DNA of 34,257 nt from Nitrospiraceae bacterium. GTDB lineage: Bacteria; Nitrospirota; Thermodesulfovibrionia; UBA6902. Positions 1 through 6,772 of this stretch are shown piece by piece (position 1 is the stretch's first letter; each line of letters begins with the position of its first letter). The position numbers and the translations under genes are program-made. The stretch lies in contig CP070632.1 in the NCBI GenBank assembly GCA_020356065.1, positions 1,834,897 to 1,869,153 of the forward strand, in the 5' to 3' direction. The notes under the pieces are model-generated. The model did no database searches. It worked only from the letters and a program-made list of their open reading frames with translations, and was not told the origin of the DNA.

Positions 1-60
1 GTTATCTGCTTCTTTCAGTATCGATACGATCTGAGTTTCGGTAAATCTTCCCTTCTTCAT
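1..60 (-). CDS. IS3-family transposase OrfA, N-terminal fragment cut by the window edge
   Basis: The minus strand from base 60 reads MKKGRFTETQIVSILKEADN, the characteristic opening of the IS3-family OrfA helix-turn-helix protein. A strong AGGAGG lies 5 bases before the ATG, at about 66-71. OrfA binds the IS ends and is normally joined to the OrfB DDE integrase by programmed frameshifting. Only 20 codons are inside the window, so whether the element is intact cannot be judged. The family call rests on the N-terminal motif only, but that motif is distinctive. Confidence 0.85.
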   Translation of the reverse strand, partial: MKKGRFTETQIVSILKEADN

Positions 61-134
61 TCGAACCTCCTGGTTTGTTATTTTGCCAGAAAGCTCTACT
101 TATGTCCTGTCTACTTTTATGGGAAGCTTACGCA
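61..134 (-). mobile_element. Probable outer (left) end of the IS3-family element
   Basis: On the minus strand, the 74 bases before the transposase start open with TGCGTAAGCTTCCCATAAAA and continue to GTAGACAGGAC. This is the style of an IS3-family terminal inverted repeat: it starts with TG and is followed by a CCCATAAAAGT-GACAGG-like tract. The outer boundary is therefore placed at about 134. The other end and any target duplication lie outside the window, so the exact boundary is inferred. Confidence 0.5.
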
Positions 135-260
135 ATGACACCGGTAAAGATCAAATTGAAAAGAAATACACAGGACAAATATTCATGGGACCTCAGCGGA
201 GACGATCCGGATAAAATAATAGAGACTGATAGAATGCTGAAGAAATCTTTGGAGAAATAA
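135..260 (+). CDS. Small hypothetical protein (41 aa) abutting the IS end
   Basis: An ATG at 135 opens a 41-codon ORF. It encodes a charged, soluble peptide beginning MTPVKIKLKRNTQDKYSWDL and ending in an acidic-then-basic helix (DRMLKKSLEK). I do not recognise a named family. The frame is open further upstream, but that part lies in the IS end, so the ATG at 135 is the most sensible start. A GGGAAG about 9 bases upstream is a weak ribosome site and belongs to the IS. The ORF may be a complete small gene that lost its promoter to the insertion, or the 3' remnant of a longer gene. Confidence 0.45.
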   Translation: MTPVKIKLKRNTQDKYSWDLSGDDPDKIIETDRMLKKSLEK

Positions 261-315
261 GAAGATTTTTTATACGTATCACTGAATGAGATCAGCTATT
301 GTCTCTGGATTCTAT

Positions 316-1413
316 TCAATAGTCCGGATATCCTTCAATAAGCACATCTTTGCCAACTGCCATTACCCTGAGATCTTTCACCGGTATTGCACTGATTAAT
401 CGTGATGGAGATGTGCCGCCTACTGAAGGTATGGCATCTTCACCTCCGATAATTCTTGGTGCTGAAAAAAACATGACTTTATCAACCAGCCTTTCTGACA
501 ACACTGAAGCGCTTATGGAAGAACCGCCTTCAATAAGCAGACTTGTTATTTCAAGCTTGCCAAGCTCCTTCATTAATTTTTTTAAATCCACCCGGCCCTT
601 TCTCGCTTTAAGTACTATTACCCTGTTCCCGCTTTTTAATATGTCATTTATTTTTTTGTCCGGCGCCCTGTCGGTTGTCGCGATAATTGTTTTACGGTCA
701 GCATGTTTTAACACTTTAGCCCTCAAGGGTATTCTTAAAGTGCTGTCGACGATAATGCGGTATGGATTCCTGCCTCTGTTGAATCTGCAATCAAGAGAAG
801 GGTCATCTTTTTCCACTGTTCCCATACCGACAAGTATGGCATCCACTCCCTTACGAATCTTTTGCACCATGTTTCTGGCCTGATGACCAGTGATCCATTT
901 TGATTCTCCCCTGGCAGTCGCTATTTTTCCGTCCAGACTCTGGGCTATTTTCAGAGTTACAAAAGGCTTTCCTGTTGATATGAATTTAACAAACGCCTCA
1001 TTCAGTCTTCGTGCATCATATTTTAATACCCCTGTTATGGTCCTGATCCCCGCTGCTCTGAGAATTTTAATACCCCTCCCCGATACTTCCGGATTCGGAT
1101 CAATCATGGCAATAACAACCTCTGTAATTCCTGATTTAATAATGGCATCCGTACATGGCGGAGTTTTTTTTAGCGTATGACAACATGGTTCCAGGGTGAC
1201 ATAAAGAGTAGCACCAAGAGCACGGGCACCTGCTTTTTTTAACACAAGCACTTCGGCGTGAGGACTTCCTGCTTTTCGGTGGTAGTCAGCAGCAATAATC
1301 CTGCCGGATTTCACAATGAGCGCACCTACCATTGGATTTGGACTTGTCCTGCCCCTGGCCCGTTCGGCAAGATCCAGCGCTTTTTTCATGTATAGCTTAT
1401 CCGTCTTGTTCAT
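316..1413 (-). CDS. ribD: Bifunctional riboflavin biosynthesis deaminase/reductase RibD
   Basis: RibD catalyses the second and third steps of riboflavin synthesis in the cytoplasm: deamination of the diaminopyrimidine ribosylamine phosphate, then NADPH-dependent reduction of the ribose. The 365-aa protein has the usual length. The N-terminal cytidine-deaminase-like domain shows the zinc site: HAE at 52-54, PCCH at 76-79 and PPC at 85-87. The reductase domain starts near residue 147 (KPFVTLKIAQSLDGKIA) and carries the substrate/NADPH-binding G-x-GTV-x-DDP and LIEGG motifs. The gene stands alone; no other rib gene is in the window. No anomaly is seen, and the active-site residues are intact. 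Confidence 0.97.
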   Translation of the reverse strand: MNKTDKLYMKKALDLAERARGRTSPNPMVGALIVKSGRIIAADYHRKAGSPHAEVLVLKKAGARALGATLYVTLEPCCHTLKKTPPCTDAIIKSGITEVVIAMIDPNPEVSGRGIKILRAAGIRTITGVLKYDARRLNEAFVKFISTGKPFVTLKIAQSLDGKIATARGESKWITGHQARNMVQKIRKGVDAILVGMGTVEKDDPSLDCRFNRGRNPYRIIVDSTLRIPLRAKVLKHADRKTIIATTDRAPDKKINDILKSGNRVIVLKARKGRVDLKKLMKELGKLEITSLLIEGGSSISASVLSERLVDKVMFFSAPRIIGGEDAIPSVGGTSPSRLISAIPVKDLRVMAVGKDVLIEGYPDY

Positions 1414-1637
1414 TTTTATTATACGTTTTACAGAAAGAACTGAAGGTAAGGAAAATCAGTCACATAGCATTGTATCAGAAATTATATAACTTGTTCATAA
1501 TATGTGTCACTTTTTTCGTCTTCACACAATACGTTACTTATCATTATAAAAGGTAGTGTCTTAACAGCTGTGACCCGGCACATTTCTGTGACATCCATTC
1601 AGCCTGCGGAGTCACACTTTTTTAAGTATATACATAG

Positions 1638-1673
1638 TAATTCAAATAATTAGCATGTTAACTATTTGAATTA
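1638..1673. promoter_or_regulatory. Inverted repeat, candidate activator site upstream of sigma-54 promoter
   Basis: The arms TAATTCAAATA (1638-1648) and TATTTGAATTA (1663-1673) are perfect 11-bp complements separated by 14 bases. The repeat ends about 27 bases before the -24 element. Sigma-54 promoters need an upstream-bound AAA+ activator, so a dyad here is a reasonable binding site. The identity of the protein is unknown. Confidence 0.55.
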
Positions 1674-1699
1674 TATCACAATTTAAAATATTTCAAATT

Positions 1700-1716
1700 T
1701 GGCATCATTATTGCAA
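1700..1716 (+). promoter_or_regulatory. Sigma-54 (-24/-12) promoter
   Basis: TGGCAT-CATTA-TTGCA matches the sigma-54 consensus. GG is at 1701-1702 and GC at 1713-1714, exactly 10 bases apart. The predicted start of transcription is near 1726, giving a leader of about 77 bases before the gene at 1803. PEP-CTERM genes in Zoogloea are known to depend on RpoN and the PrsK/PrsR two-component system, which fits the downstream gene. Confidence 0.75.
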
Positions 1717-1802
1717 ATTATCATATTATTCACGAGTATGGACGCAGGGTATCTGCTGCCTTAGTTTCGCATCAAATAAAATCATGTGTCAGGAGATAGA
1801 AA

Positions 1803-2441
1803 ATGACAAGAATTCGGGTAAAGAGCGCCCACGGAAACTCCGCTGCTAATGTCCTCCTTATCCTGTTGATGATGTTCGCCATGTCGGCATGCGGCAGTGC
1901 GGTCGGAGAAAACCTCAATATTGGTCAGGTTGACAACACATCAAACCAGTCTGATGATGATGGCAGTTCAGACAGCAGTGACAGCGGTACAGGCGGAGAT
2001 GACAGTAATTCCAATGGTGGTGATGGCAGTACAGATGGAAACGACAGCACCGGGAACGGAGGTGAAACAAACACTTATCTTATATCAGGCATGGGATATA
2101 ACAATGACATCACCTTTCAGATCACTCAGACTATCTCAATTTCATCGACTCTTATGGAAGGCGAATATACTCTTATTGATCACCTTTCAAGACAGGAATT
2201 TAAGAGCATTTCGATTAACAGCATTGATGTTTCAGATGAAACGGCTACGATAACAGGCAATGCAGCTGTGAAAATGCTGGATGATGTGGACTTCACCGAG
2301 GGTTACACGTTCGAGTTGACCGTAACAGGGGGAACTCCCGGTGATGCTAGTTTGAGGATACTTAATCCTGACAGTGCAGTTTACTATGATCTGCCATCCA
2401 ACACGTTTAACACTGGCATATTTGTAATAGAATTTAAATGA
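1803..2441 (+). CDS. Secreted lipoprotein-like protein with an Asp/Ser/Gly-rich linker
   Basis: The 212-aa product has an N-terminal hydrophobic segment (about 17-28) ending in MSAC, an acceptable though not ideal lipobox, so a lipidated Cys near residue 30 is possible. Residues about 46-90 are a low-complexity tract of Asp, Ser, Gly and Asn, likely a disordered spacer. The rest (about 91-212) is Thr/Ile-rich and probably beta-structured, with no recognised family. AGGAGA lies 6 bases before the ATG. The gene is followed after 34 bases by a PEP-CTERM gene and probably shares its sigma-54 promoter. It is likely a surface or extracellular matrix component; that role is inferred from context only. 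Confidence 0.75.
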   Translation: MTRIRVKSAHGNSAANVLLILLMMFAMSACGSAVGENLNIGQVDNTSNQSDDDGSSDSSDSGTGGDDSNSNGGDGSTDGNDSTGNGGETNTYLISGMGYNNDITFQITQTISISSTLMEGEYTLIDHLSRQEFKSISINSIDVSDETATITGNAAVKMLDDVDFTEGYTFELTVTGGTPGDASLRILNPDSAVYYDLPSNTFNTGIFVIEFK

Positions 2442-2475
2442 TTACACATAACGGCATCATAAAGAGGTGACAATA

Positions 2476-3021
2476 ATGATCGCGAACAAAAAATATTTAA
2501 TGGTGTTCATCACAATCTGTTTTTGCGTAATAACGCATTCAGCTCATGCGGCGCCCGGCGCCAGTATTATGTTTAATGAGACAGCAGTATCAGGAGGATA
2601 CTGGAAATATGACTTTACGTTCCGTAACACATCTTCTGAAGAATATCTCTATGGGGTGCGACTGGAATTTAGCGGTTTGACTGATGTGATCAGCCCTGTA
2701 TTGGGAGGCTCATGGGAAGGGATGTGGGGTAACTTAAGCCCTGCACTTTTTTTGGAAGCACATAGCAGCAACAGTGCTTTCGACATTGCCTCCGGAAATA
2801 CAGTTACCGGATTTAGTATTACTTCTTCTTCCCAGATAGGGGATACCGCTTTTACAGCATTCTTTGATGACCATAACGGGAACAGATCATACACTACCGG
2901 AGCAGCCGCTATGAACACCTCTCCTGTCGCACCTGAACCTGTCAGTACCGTTCTTTTTCTTGCCGGAGGTGCAGTAATGGCAATCAGGTTTAGACTGAAA
3001 AGAAAGATACAATTGGCGTAA
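2476..3021 (+). CDS. PEP-CTERM sorting-domain protein
   Basis: The 181-aa protein starts at the ATG at 2476, 6-7 bases after AAAGAGGTG. An in-frame GTG at 2467 lies inside that ribosome site and is rejected. It has a signal peptide ending near AHAA, then a beta-rich domain. The C-terminus is a textbook PEP-CTERM signal: VAPEP, a hydrophobic helix (VSTVLFLAGGAVMAI) and a basic tail (RFRLKRKIQLA). Such tails are recognised by exosortase for anchoring or export with extracellular polysaccharide. No exosortase or prs/eps genes occur in the window, so this is an orphan substrate. It is probably co-transcribed with the gene before it and ends at the terminator at 3051. Confidence 0.92.
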   Translation: MIANKKYLMVFITICFCVITHSAHAAPGASIMFNETAVSGGYWKYDFTFRNTSSEEYLYGVRLEFSGLTDVISPVLGGSWEGMWGNLSPALFLEAHSSNSAFDIASGNTVTGFSITSSSQIGDTAFTAFFDDHNGNRSYTTGAAAMNTSPVAPEPVSTVLFLAGGAVMAIRFRLKRKIQLA

Positions 3022-3050
3022 CAGATAATTCTGTTTATATCAAGAATGTT

Positions 3051-3094
3051 AAAGACAAAGCTCCGTGAGTTGTATAACGTGCTTTGTCTTTTTT
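3051..3094 (+). terminator. Rho-independent terminator after the PEP-CTERM gene
   Basis: AAAGACAAAGC (3051-3061) pairs perfectly with GCTTTGTCTTT (3081-3091) around a 19-base loop, and a T run to 3094 follows. It closes the 1803-3021 transcription unit and separates it from the sigma-54/riboswitch unit downstream. Confidence 0.85.
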
Positions 3095-3176
3095 ATGTGC
3101 CGGTCATTATCATCGCATTATGATATTTACCTCCATGTGTTTTGCATCGCAATTTTATAGCACAATTTCATGATCG

Positions 3177-3193
3177 ATGACAAAATTTGTCAT
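3177..3193. promoter_or_regulatory. Perfect 17-bp palindrome, candidate activator site
   Basis: ATGACAAA-A-TTTGTCAT is a perfect palindrome with 8-bp arms and a single central base. It lies about 73 bases upstream of the -24 element of the promoter at 3266, a suitable distance for a sigma-54 activator. The 3022-3451 gap otherwise holds the terminator, this site, the promoter and the riboswitch, and no gene. Confidence 0.6.
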
Positions 3194-3265
3194 TCCAATC
3201 ATTTTTTCTCAAAATGTCCCCTGAAACATTCTATACAACAACATGTAATTTAAGGCTTCTGTTAT

Positions 3266-3282
3266 TGGCATTTTACTTGCAT
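3266..3282 (+). promoter_or_regulatory. Sigma-54 (-24/-12) promoter upstream of the c-di-GMP riboswitch
   Basis: TGGCATTTTACTTGCA has GG at 3267-3268 and GC at 3279-3280, exactly 10 bases apart. The start of transcription would be near 3292. That places the riboswitch aptamer (from about 3318) close to the 5' end of the transcript, as expected for a riboswitch leader. Confidence 0.75.
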
Positions 3283-3317
3283 CATATTATAATCAGAAAA
3301 ACATAACGACGTTTTCG

Positions 3318-3394
3318 AAACGGTAAACCATGGGTAACCATGGGACACAAAGCCACGGATCCCGATGAATCTGAGGATGGCCGGGCTGCCGAAG
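3318..3394 (+). ncRNA. Class I cyclic di-GMP riboswitch (GEMM-I)
   Basis: The conserved GEMM-I parts occur in order: CGGTAAACC at 3321-3329, a CCATGG/CCATGG stem capped by a GTAA (GNRA) tetraloop, GGGACACAAAGCCACGGATC at 3342-3361, then GGATGGCCGGGCTGCCGAAG at 3375-3394. CGGTA pairs with TGCCG to close the aptamer. Three positions differ from the commonest sequence: CGGTA for CGGCA, GACAC for GACGC, and GGGCTG for GGGTTG. It senses c-di-GMP and controls the downstream secreted HEXXH protein. The expression platform is described separately. It is a clear match by eye; an Rfam RF01051 covariance search would confirm it. Confidence 0.88.
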
Positions 3395-3404
3395 AAACAC
3401 CCAT

Positions 3405-3450
3405 CTCCACGCTGGTGGCTGTTTCAAGGCCATGAATACTGGAGGTGGAG
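3405..3450 (+). promoter_or_regulatory. Riboswitch expression platform with ribosome-site sequestration
   Basis: CTCCAC (3405-3410) can pair with GTGGAG (3445-3450), which is the ribosome-binding site of the gene starting at 3452. Its CCAC can alternatively pair with the nearby GTGG (3415-3418) in a short local hairpin. Two exclusive pairings of one element, one of them hiding the ribosome site, are what a translational riboswitch needs. Which state c-di-GMP favours cannot be told from sequence. Confidence 0.5.
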
Positions 3451-3451
3451 C

Positions 3452-4369
3452 ATGTATAAGATATTAATAATGGCAGTGGCTGCCGTACTTCTCCTGCCTT
3501 CCCTTTCATTGTCAAAGACAAGCGCTGAAACCGATAGTAGTGACAATCATTATCGTGGCATACTGGAATTCAAAAGCCCATACATGACCTACGAAGACAG
3601 TCAAGGAAAAACCACCTCAATCAAATTTAAGCATTTTGAATCAGGGCCAATGGTTTTGCCTGAAGATAAAAAGTCTCGATATATGAAAGAGCAACGCCAG
3701 AACTTTAATGCTTTAACAACATCATATTCATCAAGTCAAAACACGCCTCAGCCCTTTGTCGGTAATTTGAGCATCGACCCTTATTTTGGAGAGAAAAAAA
3801 AATCATTAAAATCATCTGTGTTCGAACTTCCTTCAAATCTTGGTGAATTATTAATAACAGGAGTCGCCTTTCTGACCAATATGGCCGCACATGAATTTGG
3901 ACATGCACTGGTAGGGGAACATGTAGGTGCCTCCGGGAACACCGTTAATTTTTTTGATAAACAGGGAGGACAGTTCTTTCTTGGCATGAGTTCTGTTAAA
4001 AGTATAAAAGCCGAATCAAAACTGCCATATACAATGGGCGGAGAGTTTTTTGCAGATCTTACGTTTGAGCATGCGTTGAAAAGTTACAGAAAAAAACCGA
4101 ATTTCTATAATACGTCCCTGTTACTTTACAGTGGCACCGATTTCCTCTGGTACTGCATCTATGCTTTCTACGTAAGTGATGGTCACTCAGGTTTTGACCC
4201 GAATACCATCTCCAGGGAAACCGGGCTGTCCGAGGATGAACTCTTTTCTATTGTACTCGCAAAGACCATAATTAACACCTACAGGATCTATTCCGGCCAG
4301 GACCGGGTCATCCCCTATTTTAGTGTTAACAGCAGTTCGGCCGCATTAAACCTCTCGGTTCCTTTCTAA
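3452..4369 (+). CDS. Secreted HEXXH-motif protein (putative zinc metallopeptidase), riboswitch-controlled
   Basis: The 305-aa protein starts at the ATG at 3452, preceded by GGAGGTGGAG. A longer frame from 3365 would overlap the riboswitch and is rejected. Residues 1-25 form a signal peptide. A hydrophobic helix (about 131-146) leads into HEFGH at 147-151, a zinc-binding HEXXH motif. GGEFFADLTFE (196-206) may supply a third ligand. A second hydrophobic stretch lies at about 221-241. I do not recognise the family; the layout resembles membrane-associated or M50-like zincins, but proteolysis is unproven. The sigma-54 promoter and c-di-GMP riboswitch suggest a role in surface remodelling or matrix processing linked to lifestyle switching. 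Confidence 0.8.
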   Translation: MYKILIMAVAAVLLLPSLSLSKTSAETDSSDNHYRGILEFKSPYMTYEDSQGKTTSIKFKHFESGPMVLPEDKKSRYMKEQRQNFNALTTSYSSSQNTPQPFVGNLSIDPYFGEKKKSLKSSVFELPSNLGELLITGVAFLTNMAAHEFGHALVGEHVGASGNTVNFFDKQGGQFFLGMSSVKSIKAESKLPYTMGGEFFADLTFEHALKSYRKKPNFYNTSLLLYSGTDFLWYCIYAFYVSDGHSGFDPNTISRETGLSEDELFSIVLAKTIINTYRIYSGQDRVIPYFSVNSSSAALNLSVPF

Positions 4370-4400
4370 CTCTGATAGTCGAATAATTAGATGTATCCTT

Positions 4401-5180
4401 TCATGGAAGCAGTCCCTTTAAGGGTACTACATAGAAGCCAGGAGAAACAATATATTTACCCAGCATCATTGATTCAAGTGCATTCAACTTGTCCCGGTCA
4501 GGCATAAGTTCAATTGCCAGATCCATTCTGTTATTAACGATGTTGCCTTTTAATCGTGCATACCCTTTATCTCCCTCAAGAGAGATTGAGTCAATTCTCA
4601 CCTGATTATCGATTATAGTCACAGCACCCTGAATAGTACGAAACGTGCTGATAAGGGGGATAATAGTGGAAGACTCGTCTATATTTAAATCCGGCACCTT
4701 AAACTGAATATCTATTTTTTGATTGTGAATATTGATGTCCGCATAAGCCTGCCCGCTGATATCTAGACCAAAGCGGTTCAAGTACGCTATTTTTTTCAGC
4801 TCTGCCTTCTCTATTTTTATATCTCCCTCAGCAGGAAGCTGGAAAGTACCATTCATGTCCCCGTCGGCTATTTCACCTGTAACAGATGCCCCTAATGTTC
4901 CTCTCAATAAGGAACCAGGAGCAAATCTCCCTTTAAATTCAATAATATCAACAGCAGGGGTATTATCAATGGTGAGATGAAGCTTGTCTGCAAACAGACT
5001 AAAGAACAGTCCTTTGTTCAGACCTTCAATGTCCAGCCTCATATTGCTGTTACCTGAATGAGCAACAATATCTTCAATATTCGACTGTATAAGATTGACA
5101 GGAATTACAAGAAGCCATACAAGAACCAGGAAAATCACGATACCTCCCGGAACATATAGAATTTTAAGGAACCTGGTCAT
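4401..5180 (-). CDS. gspN: Type II secretion system protein GspN
   Basis: The 259-aa last gene of the operon encodes a protein with one N-terminal membrane helix (about 9-29) and a periplasmic beta-rich region. That region contains an AsmA-like end segment (GYARLKGNIVNNRMDLAIEL). Its position after gspM and its architecture fit the GspN family found with T2SS in many Desulfobacterota and related phyla, where it is an accessory component of the inner-membrane platform. It is 15 bases from gspM. Sequence conservation is low, so the call leans on context. The gene converges on the HEXXH gene, with only 31 bases between the stop codons. Confidence 0.8.
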   Translation of the reverse strand: MTRFLKILYVPGGIVIFLVLVWLLVIPVNLIQSNIEDIVAHSGNSNMRLDIEGLNKGLFFSLFADKLHLTIDNTPAVDIIEFKGRFAPGSLLRGTLGASVTGEIADGDMNGTFQLPAEGDIKIEKAELKKIAYLNRFGLDISGQAYADINIHNQKIDIQFKVPDLNIDESSTIIPLISTFRTIQGAVTIIDNQVRIDSISLEGDKGYARLKGNIVNNRMDLAIELMPDRDKLNALESMMLGKYIVSPGFYVVPLKGLLP

Positions 5181-5195
5181 ACGGCAATATGGTGT

Positions 5196-5711
5196 CTATC
5201 CCTCGGTCATGAGTGCAAGTATGATCTTAAGTTCGAATTTATCAGGGTCTTCAAAGGATGTTTTCATCGAAGTGCTCTTGATTTTAATCGGCACAGGAGA
5301 GCTTTCTATTTTGTACAGCAGATTCACTATATGATTTAGGTCTGCCCCCTCTAACTCAAGTTCAGCATTTTCCTCCATATATTCAAACACCTTTTTTTTA
5401 TCGAGCGGTTTAATTGTCTTGGCTTTCAGGCCAAGCACCTCAAGGTTTTGCTGTAAGACTGAAACCACACCTTTTGTTTTTCGTAATCCGATTTTTTTCT
5501 CTTTAAGCTCCACAAAGTCTTTTATATCGACCACGGTGCCGGCAACTGAATTTATTTCATTCAACTGTCGACGGAGTGAATTATTGTCAGCCTTCGTGTC
5601 GCTTGCATAGATGAAAGTCACTATGATCACAGCAATCGCTACCAGAGACAATACAACCAGAATTGATATTGCTTTGTCAAAAAACAGCACTTTCTTTATC
5701 AGGTCATTCAT
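5196..5711 (-). CDS. gspM: Type II secretion system protein GspM
   Basis: The 171-aa protein has a short cytoplasmic N-terminus, a membrane helix at about 14-34, a coiled segment and a small ferredoxin-like periplasmic domain. This matches GspM, which partners GspL to hold the GspE ATPase at the inner membrane. It overlaps gspL by four bases (ATGA), indicating translational coupling. As is usual for this family, the sequence is divergent, and the call relies on size, topology and operon position. Confidence 0.85.
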   Translation of the reverse strand: MNDLIKKVLFFDKAISILVVLSLVAIAVIIVTFIYASDTKADNNSLRRQLNEINSVAGTVVDIKDFVELKEKKIGLRKTKGVVSVLQQNLEVLGLKAKTIKPLDKKKVFEYMEENAELELEGADLNHIVNLLYKIESSPVPIKIKSTSMKTSFEDPDKFELKIILALMTEG

Positions 5712-6772
5712 GGTTTTTCTCCCAGCATCTGCATTGTGAATGCCACCTTTTTATCAGCACCGGCACTGGAATCAGTGACCTTGACACTGTTGAATACTTT
5801 GGCGAAGTTGTTCTTTATGGATTCAACATCTTCAAATGATGCTGCAGTACCTTTTACGTTTATATTTTTCCCATCTGCACTGAGTTCACTTAATGTCGCA
5901 GTCCTGTTATTCTTCAGAGCAACTTCACTGAGGATCTCCAGCATTGATATCCCTGCCAGAGCCTCTTTCTTTTTCTTCAACGCATTATATTGACCTTTAA
6001 ACTGCCTTTCCACATCAACAACTTTCTTTTCACCGGGAAATACTTTCCTGTATACTTCCTGAACATGCTGTGACAGCTCCCTGTGTTCTCTCCTTGCAGC
6101 CATTAAATTCATCGTGGAGAAAACTCCGAATATTATGAGTAATATGAGCACGAGGGCGGCCGTCACCCTGAAACCCTTTTTAAACTTTTCAATGTCTCCG
6201 GTGTATGCCAGTTCATCCTGTCTCAGGTTAATGGAAGGACTTTCCAGTTCCTTCCTTGCAGTTTCAACCCTTACACTCCTGTCAGAAATCGGTCTGCCAA
6301 GGAAATCCTCTCCGTTGCCCCCGTATAGCCAGAGATCAATTGAGGTGATAACTTTAGGATCAAGACCGGCAAGAGAAAATGTCTCAATGATCTCCCGCAG
6401 CACTGTTTTCTCCAGACAGACAGCGAGCACGTTACTGCTATTCTCAGATGATTCCGTAATAACATGATCTACTGAATACTGATTTATACTTTCCAGCAAC
6501 ATACCCTCCAGCTCATATGCGATCGTATCCCTGATCTTTTCTCTATCAGAAAAAGGAAACGTCTTCTCCCGTATCGTGAGGAAACTGAGCGAAAGGCTTA
6601 CATATAAACTGTCAGGTTTGGTTTCAAACTGTGACTCAAGCAGAGAAGATGTCAGTCCCTCTTCTACTGATACAGACCTGCTGCCAATATGTTCATAGTC
6701 ATTTCCAGACCTGACATATTCATAAATATAAAGTTCATTTCCCGTCCAGTCTATAAATACAACATTATTCAT
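5708..6772 (-). CDS. gspL: Type II secretion system protein GspL
   Basis: The 354-aa protein has an actin-like cytoplasmic domain (about 1-195, with the family-style opening VFIDWTGNELYIY), a membrane helix at about 202-224 and a periplasmic ferredoxin-like domain. GspL binds GspE in the cytoplasm and GspM in the membrane. It overlaps gspK and gspM by four bases at each end. The protein is somewhat shorter than the proteobacterial model but has all three regions. Confidence 0.88.
   Translation of the reverse strand: MNNVVFIDWTGNELYIYEYVRSGNDYEHIGSRSVSVEEGLTSSLLESQFETKPDSLYVSLSLSFLTIREKTFPFSDREKIRDTIAYELEGMLLESINQYSVDHVITESSENSSNVLAVCLEKTVLREIIETFSLAGLDPKVITSIDLWLYGGNGEDFLGRPISDRSVRVETARKELESPSINLRQDELAYTGDIEKFKKGFRVTAALVLILLIIFGVFSTMNLMAARREHRELSQHVQEVYRKVFPGEKKVVDVERQFKGQYNALKKKKEALAGISMLEILSEVALKNNRTATLSELSADGKNINVKGTAASFEDVESIKNNFAKVFNSVKVTDSSAGADKKVAFTMQMLGEKP

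Larger units (their letters stand above)
1414..1802. other. Intergenic region between divergent ribD and the PEP-CTERM cluster
   Basis: This 389-base AT-rich gap holds the upstream region of ribD and the regulatory region of the rightward genes. It contains TGTGAC/GTCACA-type motifs (about 1504-1509, 1571-1576, 1592-1597 and 1611-1616), an 11-bp inverted repeat and a sigma-54-type promoter, the last two listed separately. No convincing coding sequence is seen. Confidence 0.7.

Noticed and set aside
350-883. 177-codon plus-strand frame opposite ribD
   Set aside because: Antisense to a full-length conserved enzyme; composition is that of a shadow frame.
3365-3451. Longer start for the HEXXH gene at 3365
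   Set aside because: It would overlap the c-di-GMP aptamer and lacks a signal peptide at its start. The ATG at 3452 has a strong ribosome site and a clean signal peptide.
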